Part shown: piece after piece, positions 34,620 to 46,100 of the stretch | Numbering within the stretch: position 1 is the stretch's first letter | Layout of the letters: every line of letters starts with the position of its first letter | Assembly: GCA_964023275.1 (NCBI GenBank) | Contig: OZ029913.1 | Span: forward strand, 47,619,976 to 47,683,975 | Direction of reading: 5' to 3' | DNA: 64,000 nucleotides | DNA from: Norana najaformis | Lineage: Eukaryota > Annelida > Clitellata > Crassiclitellata > Hormogastridae | Made by a program: the position numbers and the translations under genes | The notes under the pieces: model-generated | What the model saw: the letters and a program-made list of their open reading frames with translations, nothing else | What the model was told of the DNA's origin: nothing | The model's database searches: none

Positions 34620-34980
34620 TGAACGACAATTGGAATTTAGAGGGAAGTTTGAAAGATATAGGTGTTTGTTATGGACATGGATTTGTTTTTGGTAGTAATA
34701 AGGGCGAGGAGTGTGGGGTGCGCTTTGGTTTGAGACGGGGATGAGTATGTCAGTCTTGCTCGTAAACTTTCATTGTTACTATGTTCATTAGTGTGTGTTG
34801 AATGGGAATATGAAAGTCTAATGTGAATATGAATATGACTGCCAACTTGACAGACACTGGATTACACAAGGCTGCCGGTCGTTTGGTAGAAGACGGGAGT
34901 AGGCGCGTTCGACTACTTGAGTTGCAAGCTACCATCAGATAAAATTTCATATCATTTGGTGTTAATTTTTTATCCGGACT
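34620..34980 (-). repeat. Right inverted arm of the first inverted-repeat element
   Basis: Reverse complement of the left arm with many single-base differences and small indels, for example gaatgggaatatgaaagtct at 34800 opposite agactttcatattcccattc at 30952. Confidence 0.75.
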
Positions 34981-35389
34981 CGCACCCCCTACCTTCGATG
35001 CTGTGGCATTTCCCACACTCGTCTTTTAAAAGCAATATCGAACAACCAAAACCATGCCTTATAACAGCTACTCCCACCAGTCAAAATTTTCTGTTATTCC
35101 TTACTGCCCCGTTCCCATTACCGTATGATCCCTCCTGCTAATAGTTTTGCGCGTAAATCTTTTATTATTAGGCTGTTGTACGTTAAATGAGTTTTGCTTT
35201 GTGTTCTTAGCTTTTTTAAGATTTAATACTTGTACACCGTTGTGCGATTAGCTATTGGTTAATAAACAGTATAATTACTTACTCACTTGTTTAATACACA
35301 CGCTAATACATTCTAATACATACGAATCTGCGCTACAAAAGTAATTTTTTTACTTGCTAATACATTATTACCTGCTAAAGTTCTAGAAT

Positions 35390-35585
35390 CGGCCTCTCGC
35401 GATTTCCCTACTTACAAAAATATGGCCACCGCAGATTGAGAGAAAATAGAGTGCTGTTACCTAAAGGAAGATAATAAGTAAGTGTAATAAACAAAACAAA
35501 CCGGTTTTAAAATTCTTTTCTTGGTGTTAATAAATGAAAACCCACAGACTAACACAGAGGCATTAATAGACACCCATAAATTAAG
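35390..35585. repeat. Dispersed repeat, also at 52435-52610
   Basis: Shares an ordered set of blocks with 52435-52610: ccctacttacaaaaatatgg, ccgca...gagagaaaat, aataagtaagtg, and ttggtgttaataaa. Same orientation. Identity is moderate; the family is not recognised. Confidence 0.55.
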
Positions 35586-36895
35586 AAAGTGTGTAAGCTT
35601 TTGAAACCTTGCAGGACCATTTTGGGTTTAAACACACTGGCAGTTGTACCAGCACCCTTACTTTCTTCCTGCACACGTCACACTGATGCTGGAAAGCAAC
35701 TCCTATGTGAGGTGCTGCTAGTCGACTTCTCCACGACTCTTGACGTGGTCGACCACTCCGTCTTAATTCCTACATTTATGGCTCTAAACCTGAAACCTGA
35801 AATATCGAACTGGATTGTTGACTTCTTATCTGGGCGAAATCAAGTCCTCAAATGTGATAATTTAGTTTCCGATCCTGCCTCCATCAATCGCAGTGTTATT
35901 CAAGAGTCTGGCATTGGACCTAGCCTCTGCATTCTTATGGAAAGTAACCTAAAGCCTGTCTCTCCGGCTAACTTTCTCTAAGTTTGCAGATGACACCAAT
36001 CTACTTGTTCCACAAAACTCTCCTGTTAGCCTTGAAATTGAATTTGCAAATATTAAGGATTGGACTTATAGGAATAAAATGATACTTAATGTCTCAAAGA
36101 CCAAAGAAATTATATTTCACAGACCGAACCCTAGATTCTTATCCTTCCGTGATCCTATTATTGGCGTTGTACGAGTTAAACTTGTTAAACTGTTGGGTGT
36201 TTTGTTTAGAGAAGATCTGAAATTTGACGACCATGTGTCTTTTATTTTGATTATTTGCAGTCAACACCTTTACCCTCTAAAAGTCCTTCGATCCCAGGGA
36301 ATGCCTTCGAATAAATTACAAAGCATTTTCCAAGCTCTTGTAGTCTCCAGGCTTACCTATGCTCTCCCATCCTGGGGTGGTTTCCTGTCAACAGAACTAA
36401 TTGGGAGAATTGATTCCTTTTTACGCCGCGCTGTGCGTAGTGACCTTTTGAATGGTGATAGTATAAAATTGGAAAATTATTGCGAGAAAATTTAATTTAA
36501 ATTCTTTAAAAGCATCCAGGAGCCTAACCACTGCTTTCACCAGTTACTTCCAGCTAAAGTCTCACACGGTTTCACCTTGTGGGAGAGGGTACATAATTTT
36601 GAATTGACAAAATTTCACATATTGCTCCATAAAATATCCTTTGTCGTTCGATCACTGTATAAATTTAGAAAATTGTAACTTTTTCAGTAGATCAATATAT
36701 AAATTCTGCTAGATTGTCTTAATAGTTGTGGCTTTGTATTCTGAACTATTTAACCATAATAATTTTATTAAGTTGCCATTCAGACCCTATTTTACATTGT
36801 TCATGTCATTTATTATATTGCTGTGTGCATTGTTGCTGTAAAGTGTGGGCGTTTGACTCATGCTAATAAAAGAATACTTACTTACTTACTTACTT
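35586..36895 (+). mobile_element. Jockey/CR1-group LINE fragment with (ACTT)n tail
   Basis: Starts in RT motif A (LLVDFSTTLDVVDHSVLI), then LSGRNQVLKC and a decayed YADD zone, then 36079-36495: LNVSKTKEIIFHRPNP, KLLGVLFREDLKFDDHV, VVSRLTYALPSWGGFL, RRAVRSDLLN. A decayed C-terminus follows to about 36660. The tail is (ACTT)n at 36868-36896 after aataaaaga. 5'-truncated and frameshifted. Confidence 0.8.
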
Positions 36896-36939
36896 AAGCG
36901 ATAAAGTTTATTTTGTCAAATTGCACGCATGCATAAAAC

Positions 36940-38100
36940 ATTGGTCTAGCAATATGCTGATGATACTCAATTCTACGTTGCTCTCTCTGCAACAGATCCT
37001 TCAGCTAAAACTGAACTTGAACACTGTTTGTCCTCTCTTCACACTTGGTTCTGCATTAATGATCTTGCAATCAATCCAGATAAGTCAGAGGCAATTCTTT
37101 TCGCAACTCACCAGCGTATGCAGGCTTTCACTTCACGTATGTATGTATGTATGTATGTATGTATCACTAAATTTGTAAAGCGCCTTTTAAGTAGCTCACA
37201 AAGGCGCTGCAGAACGGCTACCTAACGGTCTTCAGACGGGCAGAAAATGTTTCTTAACTGTTGAAGAGGCAAGGGATCGGATGCCTGGTGGAAGAGTGTT
37301 CCAGAGAGACGGCCCCACAGTGGAGAAGGCGCGGCCCGCCCGAGCAGAAGTACGAGAACGCGGTACAATGAGTTGACCATGTTCTTCTATTGGCCTTGCA
37401 GGAACCAAAATACCACTATCAGACAAAATCAAAACTCTCGGTGTCACCCTTGATAACTCGCTCGCTATGACTTCACACGTATCTTCGATTTGCAGGTCTT
37501 GTTTCTACACATCGAAGCATTTCGTCACGTCAGACATTCTATGACTAATGACATGGCTAAAACAGTGGCACGTGCACTTGTTAGTTCTCGATTAGACTAT
37601 GCAAATGCAGTGTTATACGGTATATCCTCTTTTAATGTGAAAAAGCTCCAAAGGGTTCAAAACTCGCTTTCTATGGTTGTTACATGTTCTTCTTCATCAA
37701 ATGCAATAGATCGCCTTCGCGAACTTCACTGGCTTCCTGTTGAGTGGCATATTAAGTTTCAAATTGCATGTTAGACCTTTAAGGTTCAGAACACTGGCCT
37801 TCCATCATATCTTTGCTGACTCCATATCGCCCTCCCAGATTCTTGCGTTCTTCTGATACTGGTTCAGAACAATTGTAGGATCACGTGCCTTTAGCTGCTG
37901 TGTTCCTTGCATTTGGAATCGTCTACCACAAAAGGCCCGACTTGCAAACTCGCTATCATCTTTTAAATCACTTGTTAAGACTCACTACTTCATCCTGGCT
38001 TTTGCATGATTCCATCTTGGCCCCTAGCGAACATACATCCGCGCCTCAGATTCTGACATTGCGCGCGTTACAAGTGCTTTAAACAAAAAATAAATAAATA
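36940..38100 (+). mobile_element. L2-like LINE 3' part, split by a minus-strand LINE end
   Basis: Reads QYADDTQFYV near 36955, then WFCINDLAINPDKSEAILFA to 37135. After the insert it continues as IKTLGVTLDNSLAMTSHV, then VARALVSSRLDYANAVLYGI, RVQNSLSMVVT and LRELHWLPVEWHIKFQI. A decayed end follows to an (AAAT)n tail at 38085-38100. The 37137-37379 insert belongs to the (TATG)n family. Confidence 0.83.
37137..37379 (-). mobile_element. 3' end of a (TATG)n-tailed L2-like LINE
   Basis: (TATG)n at 37138-37164, then the stem AGCGCC...GGCGCT at 37179-37208. On the minus strand it encodes the last LINE block (LIVPRSRTSARAGRAFSTVG, PSLWNTLPPGIRSLASSTV). Near-identical to the 3' end of 11710-12570. 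Confidence 0.85.
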
Positions 38101-38164
38101 AGAAGTTCTCGCGACATGTCTGTCGCCATACGAATTCCTGCAGATACGCTGGAAACAAACCAGG

Positions 38165-38540
38165 ACTTCGTAATCGTAATCGTAATTCCAAGATTTCTAC
38201 AGCGCCCAACGAAAGCCGCGCCGCGGGGACCAGCTTATTCACAGGCGCTCAGTCAAAACAAAATCGATAGGCAAAAGGGTTCGGTTCCGGGTCAAGATCC
38301 AAGAATCAGGCAGAGAGACAGAGAGACTTGTAATCGTAATCTCGAGATTTCTACAGCGCCCAACGAAAGCTAAGTCGTGGAATCGTAATCGTATACTCGA
38401 GATTTCTACAGCGCCCAACGAAAGCTAAGTCGCGGGAACCAGCTTATTCACAGGCGCTCAGTCAAAACAAAATCGCTAGGCAAAAGGGTTCGGTTCCAGG
38501 TCAAGATCCAGAAGTCAGGCAGTCAGACAGTCGGACGGCT
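38165..38540 (-). repeat. Three stacked 3' ends of one LINE family
   Basis: The sequence gatttctacagcgcccaacg after a gtaatcgtaat run appears at about 38176, 38332 and 38383. The first and third copies run on through cttattcacaggcgctcagt and ggttcggttcc; the middle is only about 45 bp. The third is the true 3' end of the LINE 38539-42250; the first two are separate short insertions or a slippage product at the tail. Confidence 0.8.
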
Positions 38541-41500
38541 ACGGTGGATGATGTTTGAAATTGAGTCGAGAAGAGAGATAAGGGGAAGAGGAAGAATAAG
38601 GATAAGATTTTTGGAAAAACAGTGATTTCAGTCTTGAGTGAAAGACCTGCACAAAAACTGAAAGAGGTGAAGTGTTGGCGAGTTCGTATGATTGACCAGA
38701 AAACTGTCGCAATTCTGGCGGGAGTTTATTCCAAAGGGGTGGGGCAGCTATGGCTATGGAGCGATTTCCAAATTTTAAGGATGAGGTGACGGGAGGGCGA
38801 AGAAGTGTTAGGGCAGATGAGGAGCGGGTTGAACGGAGTGGTTGGATAGTAAATAATTGACGAAGATAGGAGGGTTGGGAGGATTGAAGTGTGTTGTAGG
38901 TGAGGGATAAGACTTTGTACTCTATTCGTTCTGGTATTTTAAGCCAGTACAGTGATTCGAGAACAGGGGTGATGTGATGGTGTTTGGAGGTTTTGGTGAC
39001 AGCACGAGGGAGAGCATTCTGGATAGCTTGTAGGCGGTTTATCTGGGTTGTGTCAATACTGAGGAAAAGTGAATTGCAGTAGTCAAGTTTTGCATGGACT
39101 ATGGATATGGCAATGATAGATGCGGTTTTGAAGTCAAGCATAGGACGGATTCTGCGAAGGTCGCGGATATGCATAAAGCAAAAGTGGGAAAGATGGGTGA
39201 TATGATCAGAAAAAGTAAGGTTCTGGTCGAAAATAACACCTAAATTACGGACAGAGGAGTTAGTATTAAAGGTGTGGATGGAGGCAGAGTCCAGGCTGAG
39301 GGAGATAGAGGGGTCAGGAATTTTCTTGAGCTGGTCACCTAGGCCTAAAGTATGAATTCAGTTTTAGATGGGTTCAGGCATAAGAGATTAGATGTCATAC
39401 AGGAGGAGATTTGTTTAACCACACAAAGAAGATGATCTGTAGACTCATTGAAACAATTTGGAGAGAAAGAGATGAAAAGTTGGGTGTCATCAGCATAGAG
39501 GTGATGGTCAACGGAGGATGCTTTAATGAGTGAACTGAGTGGGGTAGTATAGAGGATAAACAGAAGAGGTCCAAGAACGGAGCCTTGTGGAACTCCGCAA
39601 GTGAGAGGGCAGAAGAGGCTTCCGAAGTTTCAACAAAGAAAGAGCGGGAGGAGAGATAAAACTGTATCCATAGGAGAGCAGTGTCAGCAAAACCAAACCA
39701 GGTTGAAAGTCGATAGAGTAAGATATTGTGATCTGTGGTGTCGAAGGCTGCAGAGATATCAAGGAGACAGAGGCAAGAAACCTGTTGATGAGAAATGGCA
39801 GAAACAAGCTTGTTGAAGAGAGATGTCAGCAGAGTTTCGGTTTAGTGGCGTTTGGTAAAACCAGACTGGTGTGGGTTAATGAGTGAGTTAGAAGCTAAAT
39901 AGTCATTGATTCGAGATAGGACAATCCGTTCAGTTAATTTTGGAGATGAAAGTCAGTTTAGAAATAGGCCGGTAGTTAGAAAGGATTTCTTCGTCGAGAG
40001 ATGATTTCTTGAGAAGAAGGGTAAGGACAGTGTTTGAAAAGGAGGGGGAAATTACCCGTAGATAAGGAGTGATTAACTATTTTGGTAATGATTGGGATAA
40101 GGGCAGGTGCACAGTCTTTCAGTAAGGAGGTTGGTATAGGGTCAAGTTTGCACTGTTTGTTTGGAAGTGATTTTAACAGGTGTAATATTTCAGTCTCTGA
40201 AGTGGGTTGAAAGACTAATAATGAGGATCGAGCTGAAGAGGGTGGGTAATCATAATTGGGAAAGGAAGCATCAGCAGACGGATAATTGGTGGTTTTGGAA
40301 AGGAGAGAATGCAGAGAAAGACGGAGGGTACTAATTTTGTCAGAAAAGAAAGAACAGAAGGAGTCAGCTAATGAAGAAGGTGGAAGAGAATTTGGAAGTG
40401 GGCTAGATGAGTTCCGATGGAGGAGTTGTTTTATGGTTTTCCAGAGAAGGCGGGGCCTAGAGGATCGGGAACGAACTAGTGTGGAGTAAAATATCTGTTT
40501 AGCTGCAGTAAGAAGGTGATTGTATTTATTTGTGGGAGATTTAAGGCAGAGAGAAGTTGAGGATCACTGGTGCGTTTGTAGGCACGCTCAAGGTGTCGCC
40601 GGAAAGATTTGAAGGCCTGGAGATAGGAATTGAAGCAAGGATTGTTAGAGTGAGAGCTGGATTTGGTAATAATAGGAGCATGTTTGTCAAGGATAGTGGA
40701 AAGAGTGGTGTTATAAGAGACAGAAGGTCATCAAGGGAAGAGGGTGGATTTAAAACGAGGTCAGAACAGGAGATATCTTGTATGAAGGCTTCAGTATTTA
40801 TTGAACTGATGCGACGAAAAGAATGAAAGACAGGATCAGGACGTGGTGTCGGAAAAATGTTCAGATATGTAAAGATGGGGTAATGATGAGATGGTGTCTC
40901 AAAAGAGAAAGATATATAAGGTGATAGACTGGAGAATGATGATGTGACAATAGGTCAAGTGTGTGATTGTGAATGTGGGTGGGGAATTTGACATGTTGAA
41001 CCAGATTAGTTCAGGACAATAGGGTGAGGAATTCAGAAGCAAATGTGTCAGAGGGGTTATCGATATTGAACTCACCTGTAATCAGAAATTCATGAGGCGT
41101 AGTGGCTGCAGTGGAGAGGAGGGTGGTAAATTCTTCCAAGAAGACAGACAGAGGACATGAATATGAAGAGGAGGATGGAGGGCGATATACATTAAAATAG
41201 TCAGATTTGTGTGAGGAAGTTTAAGCGTAATTGATGCACATTCAAAAGAGTGGAAACAATAACCAGGCGAGTCTAAAACTGTGGTAGGTTCTCGGGTCAG
41301 AAAGGCAATACCACCGCCAGTTGGACTTATATGAGAAGGGGTAGATGGTTTGCAGGAGCGAGGTGTACAGTAAAGGTGGTAGCCAGGAGGAATACAGTCT
41401 TCATATTGAGCAAGAGTTGTGTTTAAAATAAACCAGGTTTCAGATAAGGCAAATATTTAAGGCGGATGAGAGGAGAGGGCTATATGACTGATTTCTTGGG

Positions 41501-42250
41501 AATGTGCAGGATGTAGTAATGATCGAATATTTAGCGTGCAAAGTAAGAAGCGGCTGTTGTCAGTATTTTGAGTATTGTCGAGGATGCTGGAGGAAGAAAT
41601 TCTGGAAGGGGGAGGAGGATAGGTAGGAGGTGAGGAAGGACATGAATAAAAATCCAGTGGGCCAGGATTTGGGTGGATGTCCCCGGAAAGTACGATTAGT
41701 ATGTTGAAGATGGTATGGCGGGTGAGGTACTGCGGTGGTCGCCTGAGAGATGAAGTTAGGAAGAACGATAAAGGAATAAAATACATACGTCCATACTGCA
41801 TAGTCGCTGTTCCAAATTGGGCACAGTAAGAATGTTTGAGTGTCGGAATAATGTAGGGCAAGCGGGTGTGGAAGGGTTGGCAACTAATATGGAAGGCGAT
41901 CATGCAACGTAGACCGAAAATAAGAAGAATGATTGAATTATTATGTGATCTAAGATGACGTGGCAGTTAGAGGAAGCTAAAATGGCGGAAGGTAAAGACG
42001 CAAGGCGAACGAGTGCAAAAAGGACAAAAATTATGCGAATCTTAAGTTGATTAATGGTTGAAACAAATAGGAACGAACTCACCGAAGACAAAAAGCATAA
42101 ATCCGGTAAGAAAGGAAAATTTAAAAAAATTCAGAAGAGACGCTGAAAAGTTAGAAATTGTAGATTTGAGAAATAAAGCGCAGACGCCGCGACGCTGGTT
42201 CCCTGCTAAGTTAAAAGTCCAGCACTCTCCAATAGGATACCGTACCCCGA
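38539..42250 (-). mobile_element. Near full-length L2/CR1-like LINE with 2A-like motif
   Basis: Minus strand. 5' region about 42250-41900 with a hydrophobic open frame, then amino end (41903-41457) with LSGDIHPNPGP at 41649-41681, and TLNIRSLLHP, the first endonuclease motif. Decayed endonuclease at about 41460-40900, fragmentary RT fingers, then [19 protein letters not shown] near 39590-39530, [10 protein letters not shown] near 39500, LNPSKTEF near 39360, and an open C-terminus 39174-38539 (LDYCNSLFLS, HHITPVLESLYWLKIPERI, APPLWNKLPPELRQF). Several frameshifts are present. The 5' limit is uncertain. Confidence 0.82.
41457..41903 (-). pseudogene. LINE amino end with hydrophobic segment and 2A-like motif
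   Basis: 148 residues: a stretch of hydrophobic and basic residues, then IFNILIVLSGDIHPNPGP, a proline-rich linker, and FLLCTLNIRSLL, the start of the endonuclease. The ribosome-skipping consensus is D-(V/I)-E-x-NPGP; here the Glu is His, so skipping may be weak or absent. The frame closes within the endonuclease. Confidence 0.75.
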
Positions 42251-42519
42251 TTTCTTCAGCTATTGACGCACAAAAGTATTTTAATCAGTTTTTGTTAGTC
42301 TGTTGCTTACGGATTACTCACTTACTTATTCACTATGAGTACTTCCAGGAGCTTACGGCGCTCTAATTTCTCCTTCAGTCTGCGGCGGCCATATTTCTAA
42401 TCGATGATCGCAAGTGGACGTTTCTGGGGGATTACCGTAAATGATTTTGTTGGCAGGGTTTGGACATAGTGGAATCGCTCGTGCTGTCGCATATTAACTG
42501 TAAGTAAATTGCACCATAT
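42251..42519. other. Nothing recognised
   Basis: No supported feature. Confidence 0.3.
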
Positions 42520-42680
42520 TAAACAAGTTACACCATCTTCGTCAGTTCCTGACAACAGCCATTTGGCGACAATGGTTGAGAATAATCCATATTTTTCGAT
42601 CATTTGTCAAATTCATTGTGCTGCTTTAATTGTATGGCTTATGTCCTAGTATCTATTCAAACGGGCAGCGGTGGTGAAGG
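42520..42680 (+). repeat. Dispersed 155-bp module, copy 1
   Basis: Almost identical to 51226-51380 in the same orientation, from acaagtt through cttcgtcagttcctgacaac and gcggtggtgaagga. The flanks are unrelated at both ends here. It lies just outside the left arm of the Polinton-like element. Confidence 0.85.
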
Positions 42681-42959
42681 ATCTCACCCGATAAATTCAT
42701 TGAAAAAATGAGCAGGGTCGAGGCCATACGGTTGCTATGTAAAACCTATGCATTTACATTTATTTTACATTTAGCGTCCTTACTACTGCATATCGCTTCT
42801 TAATGACATTTTGAAAGCTGATTTGACGAAGCTATAGAGATCTATTATAATCTAATGACTTCTATAGGGCCGGTATCATAATGCTCAAGACATCAATCGA
42901 TGGTTGCTTCAAGTCAAAATCGCAGTCAAAAATCAGATACATTTGGAGAAGCCGGGTCG

Positions 42960-43184
42960 AATTCCGAATGTCTGTCGAGTTGAAACACATATTCATTTTC
43001 AACATATTCATATTCGGCAGCAAATTTGTCCGTCAAGCTAGACAACATATTCAGGCTCATATCCATAATTTCGTAATACCTTCGTAAGGTAATCCTTATA
43101 ATGGAATCGTCCTCAAAATAATCCCTCCCCGATTATCGATACCACACACCAAGGCCCGCTCCAGACGCCCACCAGATTATAGTT
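42960..43184 (+). repeat. Left outer inverted arm
   Basis: From tgtctgtcgagttgaaacac through catattcatattcggcagc, ttcgtaataccttcgtaagg and cgattatcgataccacacac to gattatagtt. It pairs almost base for base with 50450-50675 in reverse complement. It is broken at 43184 by the RTE. Confidence 0.9.
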
Positions 43185-46100
43185 CTTCTTCCTTCTCTTC
43201 TTTTAGTGCTCTGCCGTCAGGCAGGTCCACATGTCCAATGACGCCACTCTTCTCTGTTGTTTGCTCTTCTCTTTAGCCCTTCATATCCATCTTCTAGCAT
43301 CATCCAGTCCAGTATCATCTGTCGTGGTCTTCCGCATGTCTTTTTCCCCTCCATTCTTTCCTCGATTATGTCTCTTACAATATTGTCTCCTCTTAGAACA
43401 TGACCCATCCACTTCTTTTGTCGGTTTCTTATTGTCTCCAGTATAGTTCTTTTCTCCTCTACCATCTGTAGGACCTCCTCATTCGTCTTTTTTTCTGTCC
43501 AACTGATTTTCTCCATCCTTCTCCAGATCCACATTTCAAAGGCTTCTATTCTTTTGATGTCCTCCTTTCTCATTGTCCATGTCTCCGATCCGTATAGTAC
43601 CACACTCCATATCAGTGTCTTGATCAGTCTCTTCTTTAGATTCTTATTTAGTCTTCCTCTTAACAGCTCGCTTCTCTTGTAGAATTCATCCTTTCCCATT
43701 GCGATCCTCCTTTTTATCTCCACGTGGCATTTTGCGTCCTCTGTAATCGTGCTTCCCAGATAACAAAAGCTCTTTACCTGTTCTATTATATCCCCGTTCA
43801 GTGTAATCCTAACTGTTTCCGCCTCTCCTCTCCCTATTTTCATCACCTTTGTCTTCTTGATGTTGATCCTCATGTCATATTCCCTCGATATTCTGTCGAG
43901 CTGATCCATCATCTTTTGTAATCCCCTTTGGCTGCCTGCCATCATAGCTTGGTCATCCGCAAATCTCAGCGCCTTTACTAGTTTTCCACCTACCTTCACG
44001 CCCTCAGTCATTTCCTCCAGTGTTTCTCTTATGACTTCTTCTATGTATATATTGAATAGTATTGGTGAGAGTGGGCATCCTTGCCTGACCCCCCTACCTA
44101 TTCTTCCTGGTTCCGAGTATTCGCCCTCTATGCGTATTCTGACTCGCTGTCCCATGTACAGGTTGCCTATCAGCCTTCTGTCCTTCCAATCCACCCCCAT
44201 TCGCTTTAGCGCTCTCATTAACTTCTTCCAGTCCACTCTGTCGAAAGCTTTTTCATAATCGACAAAGCATATATATACATCTTGGTTGTGTTGGATGCTT
44301 CTTTCTGTTAGTATTCGCAGTGCTGCCACTGCATCTCTCGTTCCCCTTCCTTTTCTGAAGCCGAATTGGTCATCTCCCAAACACTTGTCCGCTTCTGCCC
44401 TTGACTGTAGTCTTTTTGTTATAATTTTTATCATGATCTTGGATGCATGAGTGAGCAGGCTTACTGTGCGATGGTCTTCACATATCACTGCATTCTGTTT
44501 TTTCTTTATTGGTATTACTATCGTCTGTAGGAAATCCTCTGGCCACATTCCCGTTCTGTAAATTTCCTGGCACAGCTGTACCAGCTCATCCGTTGCCTTG
44601 TCGCCGAGGTTCCTCAGCATTTCAATGGGTATGTTGTCCATTCCCTCCGCTTTGTTGTTCTTCATGTCCTTTATTGCTATCAGGACCTCCTCTCTCAATA
44701 CGTCCAGTTCTCTGTCAGTTTCCTTGTCATCTTCGTTCCGTTCTCGTTCTTTGTCTTCTTTATTGCTCTTTAGGCTACTGTTTTCTTTATATAGCTCCTC
44801 TACATATTCTCTCCACCTCTCTCTTATCTCAACGGGGTCCTCCAGTAAGGTGCCGTCTTTATCTTTGATTGCACTTCCACTTCCCATAGTCTTTCTCTTC
44901 CCTAGTTGTTTAATTTTCTCGTATACTAGATCGTGTCGTCCTTGTTGCTGGAGCGTCTCGAGCTCCATGCAGCGTTCCTCCCACCATTTTTCTTTTGCTT
45001 TATCCGTCGTTCTCCTTAATCTGTTGTTCAATCTTTTGTATTCCCTCTTTGCTTTTTCTGTGCTCTGGTGTTTCCACCTCCGCCTTTCGTTCATGTTTTC
45101 TATCATTTCGGTTGTTATCCATGGTTTGCGAGGTTCCTCTCCCTTCTGGAATCCCACCATCCTTTTCGCCTCCTCCATGATTATCTCCTTGAGCCTTCTC
45201 CATCTTTCATCTGTTGTTGTTTCTGTTTCTGTATCTTTTCCCTTTTCTTTCTCCTCTAATCGGTCCTCTATTCTTCTTGCTAGTTCATATTTTCTCTTCC
45301 TTAATTCTTCTTTGTTCCATTTTCTCCTTCCATTTCTTTTCTTCATAATTAGTTTGTGCTGTAGGTGTATTTTTACTGTCAGTAGGTTGTGATCCGTGTC
45401 TGCATCAGCTCCCGGGAGTGTTCTTGCATTCTTTATGCTATTCCTATATCTGTGCTTAACCATGATGTAGTCTATCTGATATCTCTCCCTATCCCCTGGT
45501 GCCTTCCACGTATATCTTCTCCTTTTCTCTTGTTGAAACCACGTGTTTGTTATTATGAGCTTTTGTTCTCTGCAGAACTCTACCAGTTTCTCGCCTCTCT
45601 CGTTCTTGCTCCCTAATCCATATTTTCCTACAATGTTCTCCTGTCTTCCCTCTCCAACCACCGCATTCCAGTCTCCCATTATTATGACATAGTCTTTGCC
45701 TTTGGTTTTTCCTAGTCTCTCTTCTATCAATACATATATGCGATCTACTTCTTCCTCTTCATGGGTTGATGTAGGCATATACACTTGGATGATTGTTATG
45801 TCCACTGGGTGTGCCCGTATTGTTACTATAAGCAATCTGTCTTCATGTCTCTCCACCCTTGTCACACACTTGGCGATTTCCTCTGATAGTAATATGGCTA
45901 CTCCATTCTGGCTCTTCTCTCCTCCAGCGTAGATTACTCTTATGCCATCACTCATAATTTCTCCACCTTCTTTCCATCTTACCTCTGATAATCCCAAAAT
46001 ATCCAAGCCAGCCCTTCTCATCTCGCCTATCACATTGGCTAGTTTCCCCGGTCTCATCAACGTTCTTATGTTCCATGTCCCTATTTTTATCCCTTCCTTT

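Larger units (their letters stand above)
30735..34985. mobile_element. Inverted-repeat element (first), unclassified
   Basis: Bounded by inverted arms of roughly 360-410 bp (about 30740-31150 and 34620-34980) at perhaps 80 percent identity by eye. For example caccaaacgatgtgaaatttta at left pairs with the reverse complement at 34955. It lies inside a LINE. Interior: short tandem repeats, a secondary LINE (32155-33715), and unassigned DNA. Without the LINE it is about 2.7 kb. No transposase or integrase was recognised. Its arms share a motif with the arms of the Polinton-like element at 42960-50675. Confidence 0.7.
29500..35290 (+). mobile_element. Jockey/CR1-group LINE, split by an inverted-repeat element
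   Basis: The left part 29500-30735 has the linker (WSELNQLWGASKNIPYSECG, TLNQYYRDKSTDVQYTT), RT fingers (VPPQWKNSIITPIPKVLNPI, SNFRPISVTSILSQLLEKLI), a start of motif A (YLDFSKARDTV), then, after a deletion, MTILGVTLSSTLSFDSHV and TSSAWWGYGYES. The right part 34985-35290 has a decayed C-terminus ending LLLLGCCTLNEF-like, a 3' region and a ttacttactcactt tail. The 30735-34985 insert sits between. Confidence 0.75.

Noticed and set aside
44598-45392. 264-codon plus-strand ORF, Ser/Leu/Phe-rich
   Set aside because: Antisense shadow of the intact RTE ORF (charged linker read backwards).
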